Of a stretch of DNA of 64,000 bases, positions 13,501 through 28,079 are shown one piece after another (the stretch's first letter is position 1; every line of letters begins with the position of its first letter). The stretch is from Scatophagus argus. Lineage: Eukaryota; Chordata; Actinopteri; Scatophagidae. A program made the translations under genes and the position numbers. The notes under the pieces were generated by a model. It worked only from the letters and a program-made list of their open reading frames with translations, was not told the origin of the DNA and did no database searches. The stretch is taken from NCBI RefSeq assembly GCF_020382885.2, contig NC_058512.1:11000802-11064801 (forward strand). The letters are read 5' to 3'.

Positions 13501-13789
13501 CACTCCAGGCTGCATTCATTCAGTGGGTCTGCAGGCGCTACGAGCCACCCCTGAATTTAAAGTGCATTTGCACTCGTCTCGTCGCTCTGCAGGGATCAGC
13601 AAATATACGGAAATCTTAACAACCCTGCAAAATATACAGTAGCCTATATTCCCTTGGACTAGCCAGCTACAGATACTTTGTAGCCCCACAGCGACCGACC
13701 AGCTTGATTTTGCCAAGCATGGGATGCAAAGAGAAAAACACACTGGAAGGAGGGAGGCGATAGATAAACAGATTGCCAGAAAGAATAAA

Positions 13790-14576
13790 AAAAAGGGGGA
13801 AGTGCAAGAAAAAGCCCCGCGTCGATTGGCCGCGGATCCCGGTGCAGCGCTACAACAAAAACCTGACCTCGACCTCCTCCTCGGACGGTGGGAAACTGGT
13901 TGTTGAAATGGGGATGTCGAGATTTTGTATCACCCCGTCTCCTCCTCCAACACGCATGCTGCCGAGGCTGCTGCTGCTGCTGATGTTTGCGTAGGAGTGT
14001 TTTATTTTGCGGACAGCCTTTGGTAAACCAGCCTCTACTGTTCAAACAACTCCAGACAAGCGGTGGATGGAACTGAGCGTGTGTGTATGTGGCTGGTCGC
14101 CTGCTCCAAACTCACCTTTCCAAAGCTATTGTTATTATTGTTATTATATTATTTTTATTTTTCTCGTCTTTGGAGTGGTTTTTTTTCCCTGTTGTCTTTC
14201 TGCGAGTCTGGAAGTGGACAGAAAATGTTTTGCATGCGAATGACCAGATTGTGTCAGGAAAAGTAGTCCTGAGCAAGAAGAATTATTCAATAACATTTTT
14301 CTGAGGACGCGTCAGCTATTTTGTCTTTTCTTTCTTTCTTTCTTTTTTTTTTTTTTTTTTTTAAAAAAAATCACAACACTAAAAGGGATCAAGCCCAGCT
14401 GGTCGAGCTCTCGTTTTGCTGGTTACTCTGCAGGCACTGAGGGCTTTTTTTGATATTGGTTTCATTATTTAGTGACTGACGTCGACACAAACTACAACCA
14501 GCAGAGGTCGGGACCTGAGCTCCAAGGAGCCACCACTACCCTAGATGTGACCCGGTGAATTCCTCTTATCTCTGCA
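13790..14576 (+). promoter_or_regulatory. fam163b: Proposed fam163b promoter and non-coding first exon
   Basis: This is the most CpG-dense patch in the left half of the window (around 13815-13860, with GATTGGCC, an inverted CCAAT box). It leads into a stretch ending CTCTGCAG|GTAAGA at 14576/14577, a strong 5' splice donor. A CRE-like TGACGTC lies at about 14478. The matching acceptor TCTATGCAG at 31530-31538 precedes the fam163b start codon, so a spliced 5' untranslated exon is likely. The transcription start is not defined; a T19A8 tract at 14344-14370 lies inside the candidate exon or just upstream of it. Confidence 0.45.
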
Positions 14577-15993
14577 GGTAAGATTACTCAACCTGTAAGA
14601 TATAAGGTTCATCCCCTGCTCCATTCAATTAACCTCATGCTGGAGGTTGGAGGCTGGATTAATTTTTTTGAAATCTTGGTATAATTGTAGCCAAATGATA
14701 CATTGGTTTGTTGAGTCTTGTTCTGCTTGTAAGAACTTTGAGTTCTTGTTTCAGCACCATGGACAGAACCGCATTTGTCTTGCAGCAGGATGGGAGGAAT
14801 ATCTGCTTTTCCTCTCCTGATTTCACCCAGAACATTTATAATTCATTACAGTCTGTATACCCAACATTCAGTCCAATGTACATGCAGCTGATTGTGTTTC
14901 TAGAGGCATGAATGAAACCACAGCCAAGATTACAGGAGTTGGACCTATGAGATGTAGATATGCGAACATTCAGGGAGATAAAGGAGAACGAGAGAGTTAA
15001 GGAGAGGTTCAGAGAGGTGCTTTGTGTGACAGACTTGCTGGCTGGCCCGGCTTGCCACATGCTGACAAAACAGCATGGCTTGTGAGCCACAGCTACTGTC
15101 ACCAACTGTTAGCCATGGTCACATCCAAACTGTTTGCTTCAGATATTTTTAGGCTGGGTGGAAATGCATCTCAAGCAGCATTAAGACTGTGCAACACAAA
15201 AAAGCATCCCATTGAATGCGGTTTAAATGACAAAATATTTTAGGCAAAGGGAACACGCAGGATGCAACCCACCACCCACTGCGTGTTTTGGAAACACTGT
15301 GGTGGTGGATGAAGTAATAGCTAACCAGCTAAAATGTGAGCCCACAAGTGTGGTCGGGAAGATTCAATGGCAGCGTTTAGATAATATTTGCTGTCTCTAA
15401 AAACAGCACAGGGGAGCATTAAATTGGGAACATAAGACATTTGCACAAACCTACATCATAAAAATACAGGGAAATAGTGTAGTTTATGTGTTATAACTGC
15501 GATTGGGAATAGTTATGGTATAAACCCTCTCTCTATTTAACAGAAGTATTTTGGTGGATTAATGAGTGGTTTTTTTTGAGTGAAAGGATGGAGCTTTTTA
15601 TTTTTATTACCTTATTGAAATCTGGGCTCTATTTTTAACTGCCCAGATTGGAAAATATCTCCTTTGAAAGTACTCCCACAATGTGATGAAACATCTCTAC
15701 CTGTTAGAGTATCAAAACTTCATTATGCTGCTTCAATCTAAATTTCAGCCCCACTTCAGGCTCGATGAACAATCAAAGGAAGAATCATAAACATTATTGT
15801 CAATTGTGCTTGTGTATCAACAGGCAGGAGTCACTGCTTGTGTTTACCTGAGCAGATCTCCCATAATGCCTCACCTCTCTCTTATATACTGAAAAGTCCT
15901 TTAATTTCCCAGGGTGGAATATAAGGTTAAAGGTTTCACGCTTAGTCAGTGATACCTGAGTTCTCATAGGTGAATGCACTAATGATATCAGTA

Positions 15994-15996
<3 letters not shown>

Positions 15997-16074
<78 letters not shown>
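15997..16074. repeat. (AT)39 microsatellite
   Basis: A perfect 78-base alternating AT tract, the longest simple repeat in the window. It can form cruciform DNA and is likely to be length-variable. Confidence 0.95.
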
Positions 16075-16077
<3 letters not shown>

Positions 16078-16447
16078 ACATGAGTTCTGCCTTTGCACCA
16101 CAGTGTCTGGTTTTAAATATCCTAAACAATGCACTAATACAGTATGACAGCTGGGACAAAATCCTGTGCACTGAAAACTAAATAAATAAAGAAAAGATGC
16201 ACATACATATGCTGTTCTTAGAGGGCCTACAACAATGGAAGAAGACAAGGCGGGGCTTTTGTTCCCATGGTGACTTCCTCAGTGACCCTCGGAACAACCT
16301 TGGCCCCCTGGGAGATCAGTCATACTCACACACACACACACACACACACTTAAGTCCCCCTTGGAGCCTGACTATGAGTGTTTCTTGTCTGTTTGCTGCT
16401 GCTCTACCGGCCTCTCAGTCATTACAGCAGGAGGGAGACGAGGAGGA

Positions 16448-16466
16448 GAGAGAGAGAGAGAGAGAG
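16448..16466. repeat. (GA)n microsatellite
   Basis: A short perfect GA tract inside a broader purine-rich stretch (16430-16625) in fam163b intron 1. The long open frames across it are a composition effect. Confidence 0.85.
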
Positions 16467-19400
16467 GCAAGGAGTTGAAGGACAAGCAGATGAGTGGGAT
16501 GGAAAAGCAAATTTCAAAGACAGACTGGTGATGAAAAAAGATGGAGAAAGGTGCAGAGAGAAGAATGCATATAAAATAGGGAGAGAGGAAAGTAGAAGAG
16601 AAGGAGAGGAGGAGGAGAAGGAGTGAAGGTTTAAACACTGGCAGAATAGTCAAGTGTGAATGCAATTACAGAGGCAGCATAACCACTTCTTTTTTTATGT
16701 CATTTAAAGTGTACTCACATATCAGCTTAATTACCTTTAAAATGTACTACTGGGAGGGGAATCATGATAGATCTGCTGTGGTTGGAGATAAAGAGGAGTT
16801 GTGGAGTAGATGGACTGAGACTGGGGGGGAAGGGAATATGGCTGCTCAATGATCATGTTACAACCCGTTCCTCCCTTTCTCCACCCCTCCCTTTCTTCCC
16901 CTCCCCCTCGGCGCCACACTCTGCTCTCCCCTCGCAGCTACACCCTGACATGCTCACACATCACGCTCACGCACAGATGGGTACCCACGCAGACACCAAT
17001 AACACCAGGCGCACGCACAAGCCGTTGGTCTGCTGCCCTCATCCCAATGACTGATTGTAAAAAAAAAAAAAAAAAAAAGCCTGAAGCTCATTCCAAAGAG
17101 TGGAAGGGAGATGAGGGAGGCAGGGAGGAGAAACAGCAATAGGGTGAGGAGAAACATCAGCAGAGGAACAGCTGTTCCTCTGTGTCCTTCCCTTCCTGTG
17201 CCTCATCATATGGCAGCTTCTGCATCATGTTTGTCTGTGAATTTTTATGACAGGGATAGTGCCAATAATAGTATTAGCTAATATGGTAAACAGATGCCTT
17301 TGTTATCAGTGTGATTAAAATAAAATTATGTGGGGGTTTTTTTGGCCTCATTTCCATAGTTATGGGCGTTATATTTTATTCAGCCACTTTAACGGTGAGA
17401 TCTGGAGATGGGATCTCATCGCTGGACATATTTAAGAATCACTTCAAGCAAAATGAAAAACCCCAGTTTATCCCAGTTATATAAACAAACTAGTGTGAAA
17501 TATTCACTACAGTCAAATCAGTGATTGCACCGAAAAACTGTATGCTCATAATCATGGTAAGTGTGAGGGCAAAGATAATCTAAGAGTAATCACTGTTCAA
17601 TATTGGCAACAATTTTAAGGCTCACAAGTAAGAAAACATGGTGAAACTGGGTATTTCCTTAGAACCCTTCAGATTGTCAGACCACCTGTGTTACTTGCCC
17701 CACTGGCGCCAGCTGTTGCTTTGTTCTCAGATGTCTGCATTGAATTTAGCAAAATGTTAAAATAAATGCAAAGAATGATGGCAAAAGCTAAAACTGGCCT
17801 GTCTGCCTATGTGGCCTGCAGCGTGCTGCATATATTATACGCTAAATATAATGGCAGACGGAACGCAGCTCAGAGTAAGTTTACAATTTGCATAATGTCT
17901 TTAAGTATAATCTACAATACATAGTATATTTCACAGAAGCCGAGGGACTTTCTTATTACAAATGTTATAGCCCAAAGCTTGTTTTGCTCATTGCTCATTA
18001 TGAGGGCAGCCATGTTTAGCTGTATAATGTTAGATCTGAGACTAAAAAGTTGCAAACGTCAGTCGCCATGGTCCTTTTGGAAAGTGATGAAACAAAAGGA
18101 ACTTAAGGACAAGCAAGCTCAGCAAGGTCATGACTTGATCGCTGCAATAAGAGATGATCACAACAAAAGAGCACATTAGATTCTCATTCATAAATCCCTC
18201 AATTTCTGATGTGTTGTATCTCTGCACTTCTGCCTGACCGCGCTGTGCTTCATTTTTATCAGCTCAGACATCAGCATACAGTGTGTGAGCTTGGAAAAAG
18301 TTGGTTTAAGTACAATAAGGCTGGAACTTTTAAGCGTAAACCACCCACTCAAAAAACAGAAAAAGCGATGGTAAAATGTCAGTCTGTAATAGCCCTGTCA
18401 CCATAGTAACCGAGGACCCGCTCGTACTTTTACACACACTGCCTCTTGAGCACTGACCATTAGCACTAACAACCCAGCAATCATCAGCCTTGAGCTTTTA
18501 GCACATTTCCTTCAGTCATGTATACATTTCATTAAAGATGTATAGATCTGTCCTTTTTATTGCATTTTCTTCTTCATCTGTTCTCAAAATACTTCTTCCT
18601 CGTCACCTTTCTTTCTACATCTTCTCTTTCCCACCATTTTTTCTGTCTACACCCACTAATCACTCCCCTTCATGCTGTATTTTCACCAACTTGGCCTTAT
18701 CCACCTCTTTTTTTTGCTTTCCAAGCTTTAATCAGACATGTCCACTGTTCCTCCTACATGGACCTTTAGAACTTTAAAGGAACCCACAGATTCAGCAGTC
18801 ACATGGAAAGAGATGGTCAAGAGATAGAGTTAATCAAGCACAGTGCCGGAAAAATGCATACACATCATGCATTTGATGTTTACTCTTGATGCAGCAGAAC
18901 TTTGCTTCATATATGAAAGTCAAATGTGTGTGTCAGATAAGAAGACCAAGGAAAATTCAGAGATTAAAGCTGTACAAGTCTTTTCTGAGATAAAATCCAC
19001 ATCCAACATGATGATAATTTTTATCAAAAATTGCACTGTTTTTTTCTACCTAAACTCGAGCAGATGAAAACAGGTTTGGAAAAAAAATAGAGAGAGAACT
19101 CAAAAAAGATCATGGACAAGAAATATCATGCTGGTTGGAAACCACTAGAGGTCCACTAAAGGTCTATGTCAAGTAAAAGTAAGTAATTTTAGCCATTCGA
19201 GCAAGACATTTTTTTTTTTTGTTCAAATGAGAATTTGAATTGCCAGCCAACAGGAGATCAACACCAATAATTCAGATTATTGGTTAATTAAGAAAGCAAG
19301 TCAGGGATAGACAGAGAAAGGCAGAGAGAGACCATGCCAGAGTCTGTCAAAAATGAAAAAGTGCTGAATAACTCTCTAAGAATGCAAAGTATTCAAGCAA

Positions 19401-20282
19401 TTCATTGCTGTGTGATGATTTCCTCAGTGCCTCAGATCACATCTGACTCTCCTGTGACTGCTCTAATGGTGTAACTTCTTGTGAATATGATGTTTGCTCG
19501 ACAGGCTCTGCTTTGAATATGCAAAGTGACGTACAGCTGGACCTATCAATCTCTGTGTCAGAGGCACTTGTCTCTGCTTGTGGGTGGCACTGCTGTTCAA
19601 AGTGCTGTTAAAGACGGAGGCCTGATCGTGCTCCCTAAGGCAACGTGCATCAGCTGAACAGACAGAGAGCAAGAGCAGTGGAGAACAGACAGGGAAACAA
19701 AGACGGCAAAGTTAATGGAATGAGAGGCTAAACAGAGAGAGAAAAAAAAGCTACGGGGATGAGGGAGAGTAGGTGGAGACAGAGAGTAGAGGCGGTGGAA
19801 AGCACAAGAAAGATGACAAAAACTAAATGACACGGCTGGCAGTGTGCCAAAAATATGGATATGAATATATTTTAAAAAGATGTCAGGGAATAGCAGAGTC
19901 ATGCAGGTGCCCAGCTGCCCTCCCAGAAAGCCAAACAGACGCACATACAGACATGTGCAAAGCAATTTAGCATATATTGCAAACATCTCCTTAATCATAA
20001 GTGTAAATACACAGATAGCTTCCAAGTTAAGTCTTGTTACACTAACAAACTGTTACGAAGGGAGGACTCCTGGGTTTTCACTGGTCCTCTCCCCTCCTCT
20101 CGTCTCCTGCCACAAACCGTATGCCAGTATGCCGTATGTCAGATGTGAGCATGAACAGCAGCAGCTGGAGTTGTGTAGCGGTGCGCACTGAGATAACCAG
20201 GTTATTATATTCTAATACGACTTGACCTTCACTACACCACCTCCTGTTCCACTACATATACTATGGCATCTGGCCAGGTGGG

Positions 20283-20520
20283 TGTTTGTGTGTGTGTATA
20301 TTATTCATGTTGTGGGGACATAAATGTTGTGTTGTGGGGACTCACCTGTGTCTTTTGGGGCAAAAACACAAATTAACATTATGCAACTTGTTAAATTTTA
20401 GGGTTAAGACTCGGGTCAAGGTTAGACTAGGATTAGGGTAAATCTTGGAAATGGGAATGGATAGAAGTCAATATAATGTCCTCTGAAGTGATGGAAACAC
20501 GATTGTGTGTGTCCTTGCAA
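20283..20520. repeat. TG-flanked element with telomere-like core, copy 2
   Basis: Same order of parts as the copy at 6.2-6.5 kb: (GT)n, TGTGGGGACATAAATG, an AGGGTTAAGACT...GGTTAGACTAGGATTAGGG core, then ATAGAAGTCAATATAATGTCC, a GTGATGGAAA stretch and a final (GT)n. It is more diverged, and its right arm is degraded (TGTCCTC). It sits in fam163b intron 1. Confidence 0.6.
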
Positions 20521-23500
20521 AGTGTGAGTACTTATCCCTCAGGTATTGTATGGTGCATTTTAATGCACAAATTTAGATTAAGTTTCAGATGAAGTATCCA
20601 TTATCCAGTATGAGGACATTATGGCGGATCAGCTTGCGTGTCCTTGACTTACTATGAGCTCACCTCTCTACACTCAGTACACTCAACAGTCTGCAAAAAC
20701 AACCTTCTCTCCACTGAAACAGGCATTTTAACGGTTTACAGAGAAAAAGACATTTTGTCAGAAATCGAAAACATGAAGAGGTTTAAATAGTTATCAAGGA
20801 CTGTTGGTAATAAGAAAAGTTTTGATGAAAAAAAATACAGATTGCCAATGACTTCAGTTCAATGTAGAGAAGGACATCAGTGCCACAAAAGATATTTCCA
20901 CATATAAATACTGGTTTCATGTATCCACATTTTCAAGACTAAGACCTTGAGCTTATAAGCACGGGCGCATTCATACTGTACACAACAAAAGTTTGTTTGA
21001 AAAGTTTGAAAAAGCAGTGACACACTGTGGGTGACCATGCATGAAAACTGTTTGTTAGTGGGTTTAGACACAGTAGCAAACATGATAGGATCCCTGTGAA
21101 CTGTGAAGTGACTGCATGCACTCGTCTGAGAAAACTGGCAACAAATTAGGAAAAACAAAGCAATGTAGAATCTGGTTTTGAATGTAAATTATTATATTAG
21201 AAGTAGAGATTGTGATACATGCAGATGAGATAACAAAGTGTTCTGTGAATGTGCAGCTGTGCCTTTGTGCATGTTGGAACCTCAGCATTATACAGAGAAA
21301 ACTACTGTACTGTATAGCCAAAGCCAGGAAATGAGGAAGCCTATGCCTACAACAGCCGTGCAACTTTCATATAGTGAGAAGACATGTGTCTTTTAAAATT
21401 TGGAAAGGTACAAAATCATGCAACCAGTAATATTTAGCGGAATTCTTGATGTACAACATAGCATTTGATCTCACTTTGATGTATTTTGCTGTGAAGCCAA
21501 GCAGGTGCTGATGTGATCCGATGTTTCAAGACACATTTTCATCAGTCAATCCCAACTAAGCTGCCAAAGCAGGGGTTGAAATCATATATACTGTACCATA
21601 CTGTAGCTGGAGGAGAGAAAGTAAAGTATGGAAAAAGTCTAAAATTGGAATGATCTCATTGTCAAGTGTCAAGGAGCAAATTTAATTTAATGGTGTTTTA
21701 TCTAATTCAGGAAGGGGAAAAGGAATTCAATTTATTTGAGGGCAGTGTATTACCCTGAACAGAACGTATAGCCAGAGGCAAGGTTTCTGTGTGTGTCTGT
21801 GTGTGTGTGTATCCGTACATATTTTTACACATTTGAGTGTTTTGCAGTAACATATTAATCTGTCATGGGGCAGCCTTGGCAGAGTATTATCTGCTCAGTG
21901 TAAGCATGGCTAATGTTTTTCTCACCAGGAGGTCCTTACGGAGCTCAGAGTGTCATAACAAACTCTCCTCTGTCACTGCGATTTCTCAGGAGCAGGCATG
22001 ACTGACACTGAACTTATAAACCAGGAGTGAACCAGGGGCATGCAGCAGCTACTGTTATTATCTAGTTTAGAGTTAGAATAGACACACGAATGTGCATGTG
22101 TACAAACATGCAGAGATTATGCATTGCCAGGGCTGAGCAAAATGTGCTGATATTTGGTTTTGTTTGTTGCATTTCATTATTGTATCGTTGGTATTTAATA
22201 TGAAGGAACAAACAGCGCAGAGAGTTTGCATAAATACCTCTTGACGGACTGATATTCTGTCATAAACAGCAGTTCGTTTCTGAGAGTTGTTGAGTTGCAG
22301 CTCTGCTCTTGTCTGCCGTGTTTATGCAGCATTAAGCAGAAACAGTAACTGCTGTTCATGCTATTAGCGTGAAGCTGCCTGAGGTGTTGAGCGTTTGTGT
22401 GTTTGTGTGTGAGGAGATGACACTGGAATAAATATTTTGCTCTATTCACTTCAACTATTACCTTTATATTTAACAGGCATGCACACAATCACAGCGTTCT
22501 ATCTAAATTGTCAAGTAAGACTGATTTGACTCATTGGTTGGTTGTAACTGAATGCTTGATTACAACGGCCTTGTCGCTGGACCATCATTGACTCTCTACA
22601 TCAAATCATTGAGTGTAGTTTTGTGGTGTGTTCAGCTCTGCTGGCACTAGACAGGGCTCATCAGTTGCTGATGATGAGCATGTTGAAGAAGAGGAAGAGG
22701 AAGTCATACGATACTGTCTGTATTTAGCAGAGCTAGTTGGGGACAGATATTTCAGATTCCTACACCTAATGCAACCTTTTTTTTTAGGGTTATTTGCCCT
22801 CTCTGGTTTTGGGTTAGAGTCCATCAGTATATTCAGAAGCTCATAAAGTTATTTGGCTCTATAAAGTGTAAAGTGAAGTATTGTTTAAAGTAACGATTTG
22901 TATTTATTATGTAGGGCCAAAGGTAAATATTAGAGCCTACATAGTAATCGTCAGAGCCTCTAAAAGACCCTGAACTTGTCCATGTCTTTCCATGATGAGA
23001 GCTGAGGTGCATCAAGGACACCTTTTTACCTCTTGCATCACTTCAGTTTCAAGGCTAAGAACTGCTCTTCAATCAATCAACTGTGAAGTTCAAAGAAGTG
23101 TAATATCTCTGAGCCAACTTCAACTCCTGCTGGTGCCAAGATTATAGCTTGTCACATGCTGCCTAGTGGTATTATTTGCACAGCAGAGGGTAGAGAATGG
23201 CAGGGCACAGGGGAGGAGCAGGAAGTGCAGTGACAGACTGACAAACTGTGATTATATGAAAGTATTTTTGAGATAATTTCAAACCATTCAGGGGAAAAGG
23301 CAAATCTGGAAAAAATAATGTATTCACGTATGATACCCTTTTAAAATATTTTTTTGTTTGGCCTTTATGTGCAGTTCAAAATTAGACGGTTCAAAGTGAA
23401 AGATTCAAGAAACTTTTAGGTTTTTACATTGTTTGCATGTTAGACTATGACATTGTCCATTGCGTGCCAAACACATATGATTTTAACATATATATTTAAT

Positions 23501-25989
23501 TTAATATACCCTTACATTTACCCTTACATGATGAGAGCCCTTATCTTATCTCATAACGTGACTTCCTATCTCACCTGATTGTGGCAGGTTGTGGCACTTA
23601 CCAAGAAAACTATTCCTGTTCCATTTCTGCCCAAAAGTTTAGAGATGGCTGCTTCCATCATGAATTCAGGTGAATACAGATGACATTTACAATAGGTCCT
23701 TTATGATTATTCATGCTAAAGTACATTAGGAGAGAGCATAGCACACATTAGAGGAGGCTGTTAAAATTGTCACAGAATTCCCAGTCATTCCCACAAATGG
23801 ATTAGGACCCCAGAGGAATACCTGAATAGACTGTTTAAAAACACAGTATGCCATGCACAAATTAGATTGCATCCAGTGCGTCCTCAACATGTTTAAAGTT
23901 ACAGCGGTGCTTGTTACATCAGCATGCAACATGAACTGAAAGAATAACTAATCAAGGTCATTCAGACTGATGCATTTAACCAAGCAGCTGCATAATTAAA
24001 TGAAGAGACCCCCAGTTCATCGTTACATTTTTCCCAACGTCCTCACAGTGCTATATTCATACTAGCCTAAAGCCATTTTTATGATATATTGTTCAAAGAG
24101 GGGCGCTAATTACAGGGATGTTGACCAGACAATAGTAGCACATATGAGAGGCATAAAAACTATTCCTGGCTTCCAATCATCACTACATCATCATCATTCC
24201 TCTCTTTTCTTCATCCATAATCCTGGGGCTTTGCTATTTTGTGTCTCCTCTTTCCTCTCTCCTCGTGCCTGTAACTGATCTCAGGATGTCTCAGTTCCTA
24301 AAATGCATCTTGAGGAGAAACATCACCATTTGGGCAGCATTTTGTAAGGAGCTGTTCTAACTGCATTCCCTATTGTTGTTTTGACTTTGACGTTACTTAT
24401 ATAAGATTATGCCATATTGTCAGTTGAATTCAAGTAAATATAGAAGTTGTCACAAACAATTTTATGCTCATCTGACAAAGATCTTAAAAGCTATAACAAA
24501 ACAATGGACAGATGATGCAACTGTGCATCATGTCATATTTATTTGGCTCCAAAGCAGAGATGTCTCATTTTGTTAAATGTCTGTTCCCTTGACTCCTTTC
24601 TCCTCAAGTTTTTTCCTTGCTTCCTCCACTCACGTCACAGACAGAAGGGACTAAGGTGTTAGGAGAGGAGACAAGGAGGATGTACAAACTGAGAGATGAG
24701 AAGAGGGGCTGGACTCTCTTTTTTTCTTTATGCCCAACAGCCTTTGGGATTTCCAAGACTCCTGATTTAAGGTCAGATTTTGCGTTAAGCCAGTCAATAG
24801 CTTTCAGTAAAGCTAAACAATAAGGAAATGTTTTACCTTAGGTTAGCTCTGTGTTGTCATTATTCTTGAAGGTAGGTACAGGGACACAGATAAATGGTAA
24901 CACAAGAAATCTGTCTACATCTGGTGAAATTTTGTGCCAGAACAGGGTGAGCTGGAAGCCAGAGAGGCAGAGTCAAGTGATGCTGCAGTCAGGGTCAGTG
25001 CAGCCAGACAGGATAATACTGTGACGAGGCTTAAGGAGGAATTTTTAAGCTTATTAAAAATGTGTACTTCGCTCTATTAGTGTGGGAGAGGTGGGTTTGT
25101 GAAGATTTATTTGGGTCTGTATTACCACTTACATTAAGGCTTAATGAAGATAAAATAGGTAAATAAATAAACATCCAGTCAAATCAATGTCACACCATTG
25201 CATCATAGCCAGAGCTCATTTTCATGAATTTAAATTCTTCATCATGGTAATATTTAGTGAGCTCATCTTCTCCCTCTCGGTGAACACTTGCACATGCACA
25301 CAGGCTTCAGTATCATTTGCATTCTAAATTATATTGACACACTGACATTTCATGCATGTTCCAATCTCGAAATTACTTTTTGAGCAAATCAATTTAATTA
25401 GTATTAATTAATTAGATTCAACTGCAATCTCCTTTATTTAGGATTGAAGGCAGACTTTTATTTTGGCAGAATATAAATATTTGTCCAGTGAAAACTCTCT
25501 CCTCATCTCCACTATGCAGGGATACTGAACATCCATTCCATCCATACGAGAAAGGATGATTCATTCGACTAAGTCTTGGAGGAGTAGTTGAACATTTCAT
25601 TGCCTTTCTTTCAGAGAGTTAGGCGAGAAGATCATTTGTTACCACTCTTATGTCTGTGCAGCAAGTTCAGAGTTATGTTTGGTATGTTTTTTTTTTCTTT
25701 GACAAGCATAAGGACTGCAAGTGGTGAGAGACACCTCTAAAGCTAGCTAAGATGTTATAACTACTATGTTTCATCAGTGTGTAATAGACATGTCAATCGG
25801 TGGGTTTTAGGGGGAAATACATGCTGCAACTATTTCTTGGAAAACTACAGAGGTTGCCCTGGACTGTGCACTGATTAACTGTTCATCAAGAAATAATTTG
25901 AGCATGTAACTTCCTCTAAAGCAAGTTTTCATTACTGTTTGTGTATACATTAAGCAAACAACATATAATGTGTCTACAAGTATATTTCA

Positions 25990-26080
25990 TAACTCTACAG
26001 AGAGCCAGGCTAACTGTTTCCCCCTGCCTCCAGTCTTTATGCTAAGCTAACCTCTTGGCTGTAGCTCCACACAAGTCATA
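25990..26080. repeat. Fragment of a common percomorph interspersed repeat
   Basis: The stretch AGAGCCAGGCTAACTGTTTC, then CCAGTCTTTATGCTAAGCTA and GGCTGTAGCTCCA, matches from memory a repeat seen throughout percomorph genomes. Only this half is recognisable here. What looks like the opposite half of the same family is at about 33030-33134. Confidence 0.5.
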
Positions 26081-28079
26081 AGAAAATGACTGCATTTCCC
26101 TAAACCTTTAAAGCTGGACAGCTGTTTCACAAGCACATGACAGCAGGACAGGTTGTTCTCCAAAGAAATAGTAATGAAGCGTACAAAGTGTCAAACTTCA
26201 TAATCTCCGTGATCACATCAATATTTAAGTGATGGTTGATGAGATGAACATTGCGGAATGGAAATCTGAGTTCATTTTAATTTCCTCAGATAATATGATA
26301 CATCCTGTAGCAGGAAGTTATATAAGACATGAATTATTTTGGCAAGTACGAGCTCAATACCCACTGATTGCAGTTTATTAGAGGGTAACAAAAAGACTAA
26401 TCGACAACAAAAAGCTGTAATCAGAGAGATTTAATGAAGGTCATTGTGTGTTCTTTTATATTAACTGACTGGAGATCAGTTATTAAAAACTCCTGGCATA
26501 GGAAACTTGAACCCTCTGAAGGACGTCATTCACTAAACTTTTAAACATAAATACTTTTTTAGGACTGGACTTGGCTTGCATCTTTCCCTCAGAGAACCAC
26601 GTTTGTGTGTGTGTGTGTGTGCGTGTGTGCGCCTCGTCTTTGTATATGGCTGTGAATATATGTGTGAAATCACTCTCTGACAGCTACAGCTGTAATAAAG
26701 CTCATCCCATTGTTCTCGGGGCATGTTATTGTCTCTTGTCTATGACTCGAACCCGCCACCTACTGCGTGCTTCTTCCCCATTCAGCTGAAAGCCTGTCAA
26801 CAGCCATTATTCCTAGCAAGACCTCTGCTGTGATCCCTGCCATGTTTCATCAAAGCGTGGCAGTTTATTCCAAAGCCCACTGTCTGAGCATGTTAGCTAG
26901 TACTAAAATTATTGCATGTGAGTGTTTGTGTGCGTGTGTGTGTGTGTGTGTGTGCTCTGCTATTCTTCTTTTGCCCCTAACTTCTTGTCATTCCTGTGGA
27001 CGAACGAACACCAGCAAAGGAGCTGAGCAGACAAGTTTCTCTTCTCCAGTGGTATTTCACAATGGAGTCTGGGTTGCGTTTGTGTGTGTGTGTGTGTGTG
27101 TTTAAATAATTAACGCTGTTTGTTGCCTTGCTGCATCATATCCCTGACACACTGTTCTGATTAAGGGAGCCCTAGGTGATACACATTGCCAGCCTGCCCT
27201 GAACAATGACTAATGCATCTATATATCTGTGTGTGTGTGTGCATGCATGCATGCATGTGAGTACTTTTTCCAGTGTCATTGGTTATGTACATTAGTGTGT
27301 GTAAGCTTGTCAAAATTTTGTATAATTTTTTTTGTCTTTTTTTGCAATAGTAATGCAGATATTCTATACCTGCTTAATATTACTCTGCCATGTACTGACA
27401 TATCCCCTCATTATGTGTGTGTTTGTATGTGTGTGATCTATTATTGTGTGTGTGCCTATAAGACTGAGGTCAGAGGTTAATTAGTAGGACCAGATCTCTA
27501 CTGAGACAGTTCAATATCACCATAGAAAATACAACTCATAACAGAGGCAAACAGTTTTGCATTTTCTCTTAGCTATAAAACAAAATATTATCTCTGTATT
27601 AACATTATATTTTTGATTTGTATGTTTTACTAAAAATCAATACATGCAAAACTGTCAAACTATCCACTATGTGAAGTATTATCATAAGACTGGTAAAAAC
27701 GCATTTTTTTTTTGTCAGGGATGCCAACATATTGTATGTAAAGTGTGACTCGCCCCAGAGCAGCAAGTACACCAAGGTGCAAACACACCATTCACATATT
27801 ACATCTGTCACTGACAACCTCATAAAGTTGGTGTGACAAACTTGTTTGCAAACAAACGCCTATTTACAGCTAAGTAACATTAGTGAGTAATGTGTCTGCT
27901 CACCAGCTGAATGTAAGTCAGGTATTTACTCTCCTTTGAGCCATATTTTGAACTCTACCAACTCCCGAGGGAGGTATTGACTGTTTGACAAGTAAACTTT
28001 GTCTGTCTGCTGTTTGATGATGAGCAGACAATGTACAATGTTTTTTTTAGAATATAGTAATAATTATAATATCTAACAA

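Noticed and set aside
13659-14304. Several overlapping frames near the CpG-rich patch
   Set aside because: They overlap in different phases and run through the proposed promoter and non-coding exon; no family motif. The region is better explained as promoter and 5' leader.
15800-16171. 123-residue minus-strand frame with a long Ile-Tyr run
   Set aside because: It is the translation of the (AT)n microsatellite.
22606-22846. Glu-rich and Ser-rich frames on opposite strands
   Set aside because: Both come from the same GAGGAAGAG-type purine run in the fam163b intron.
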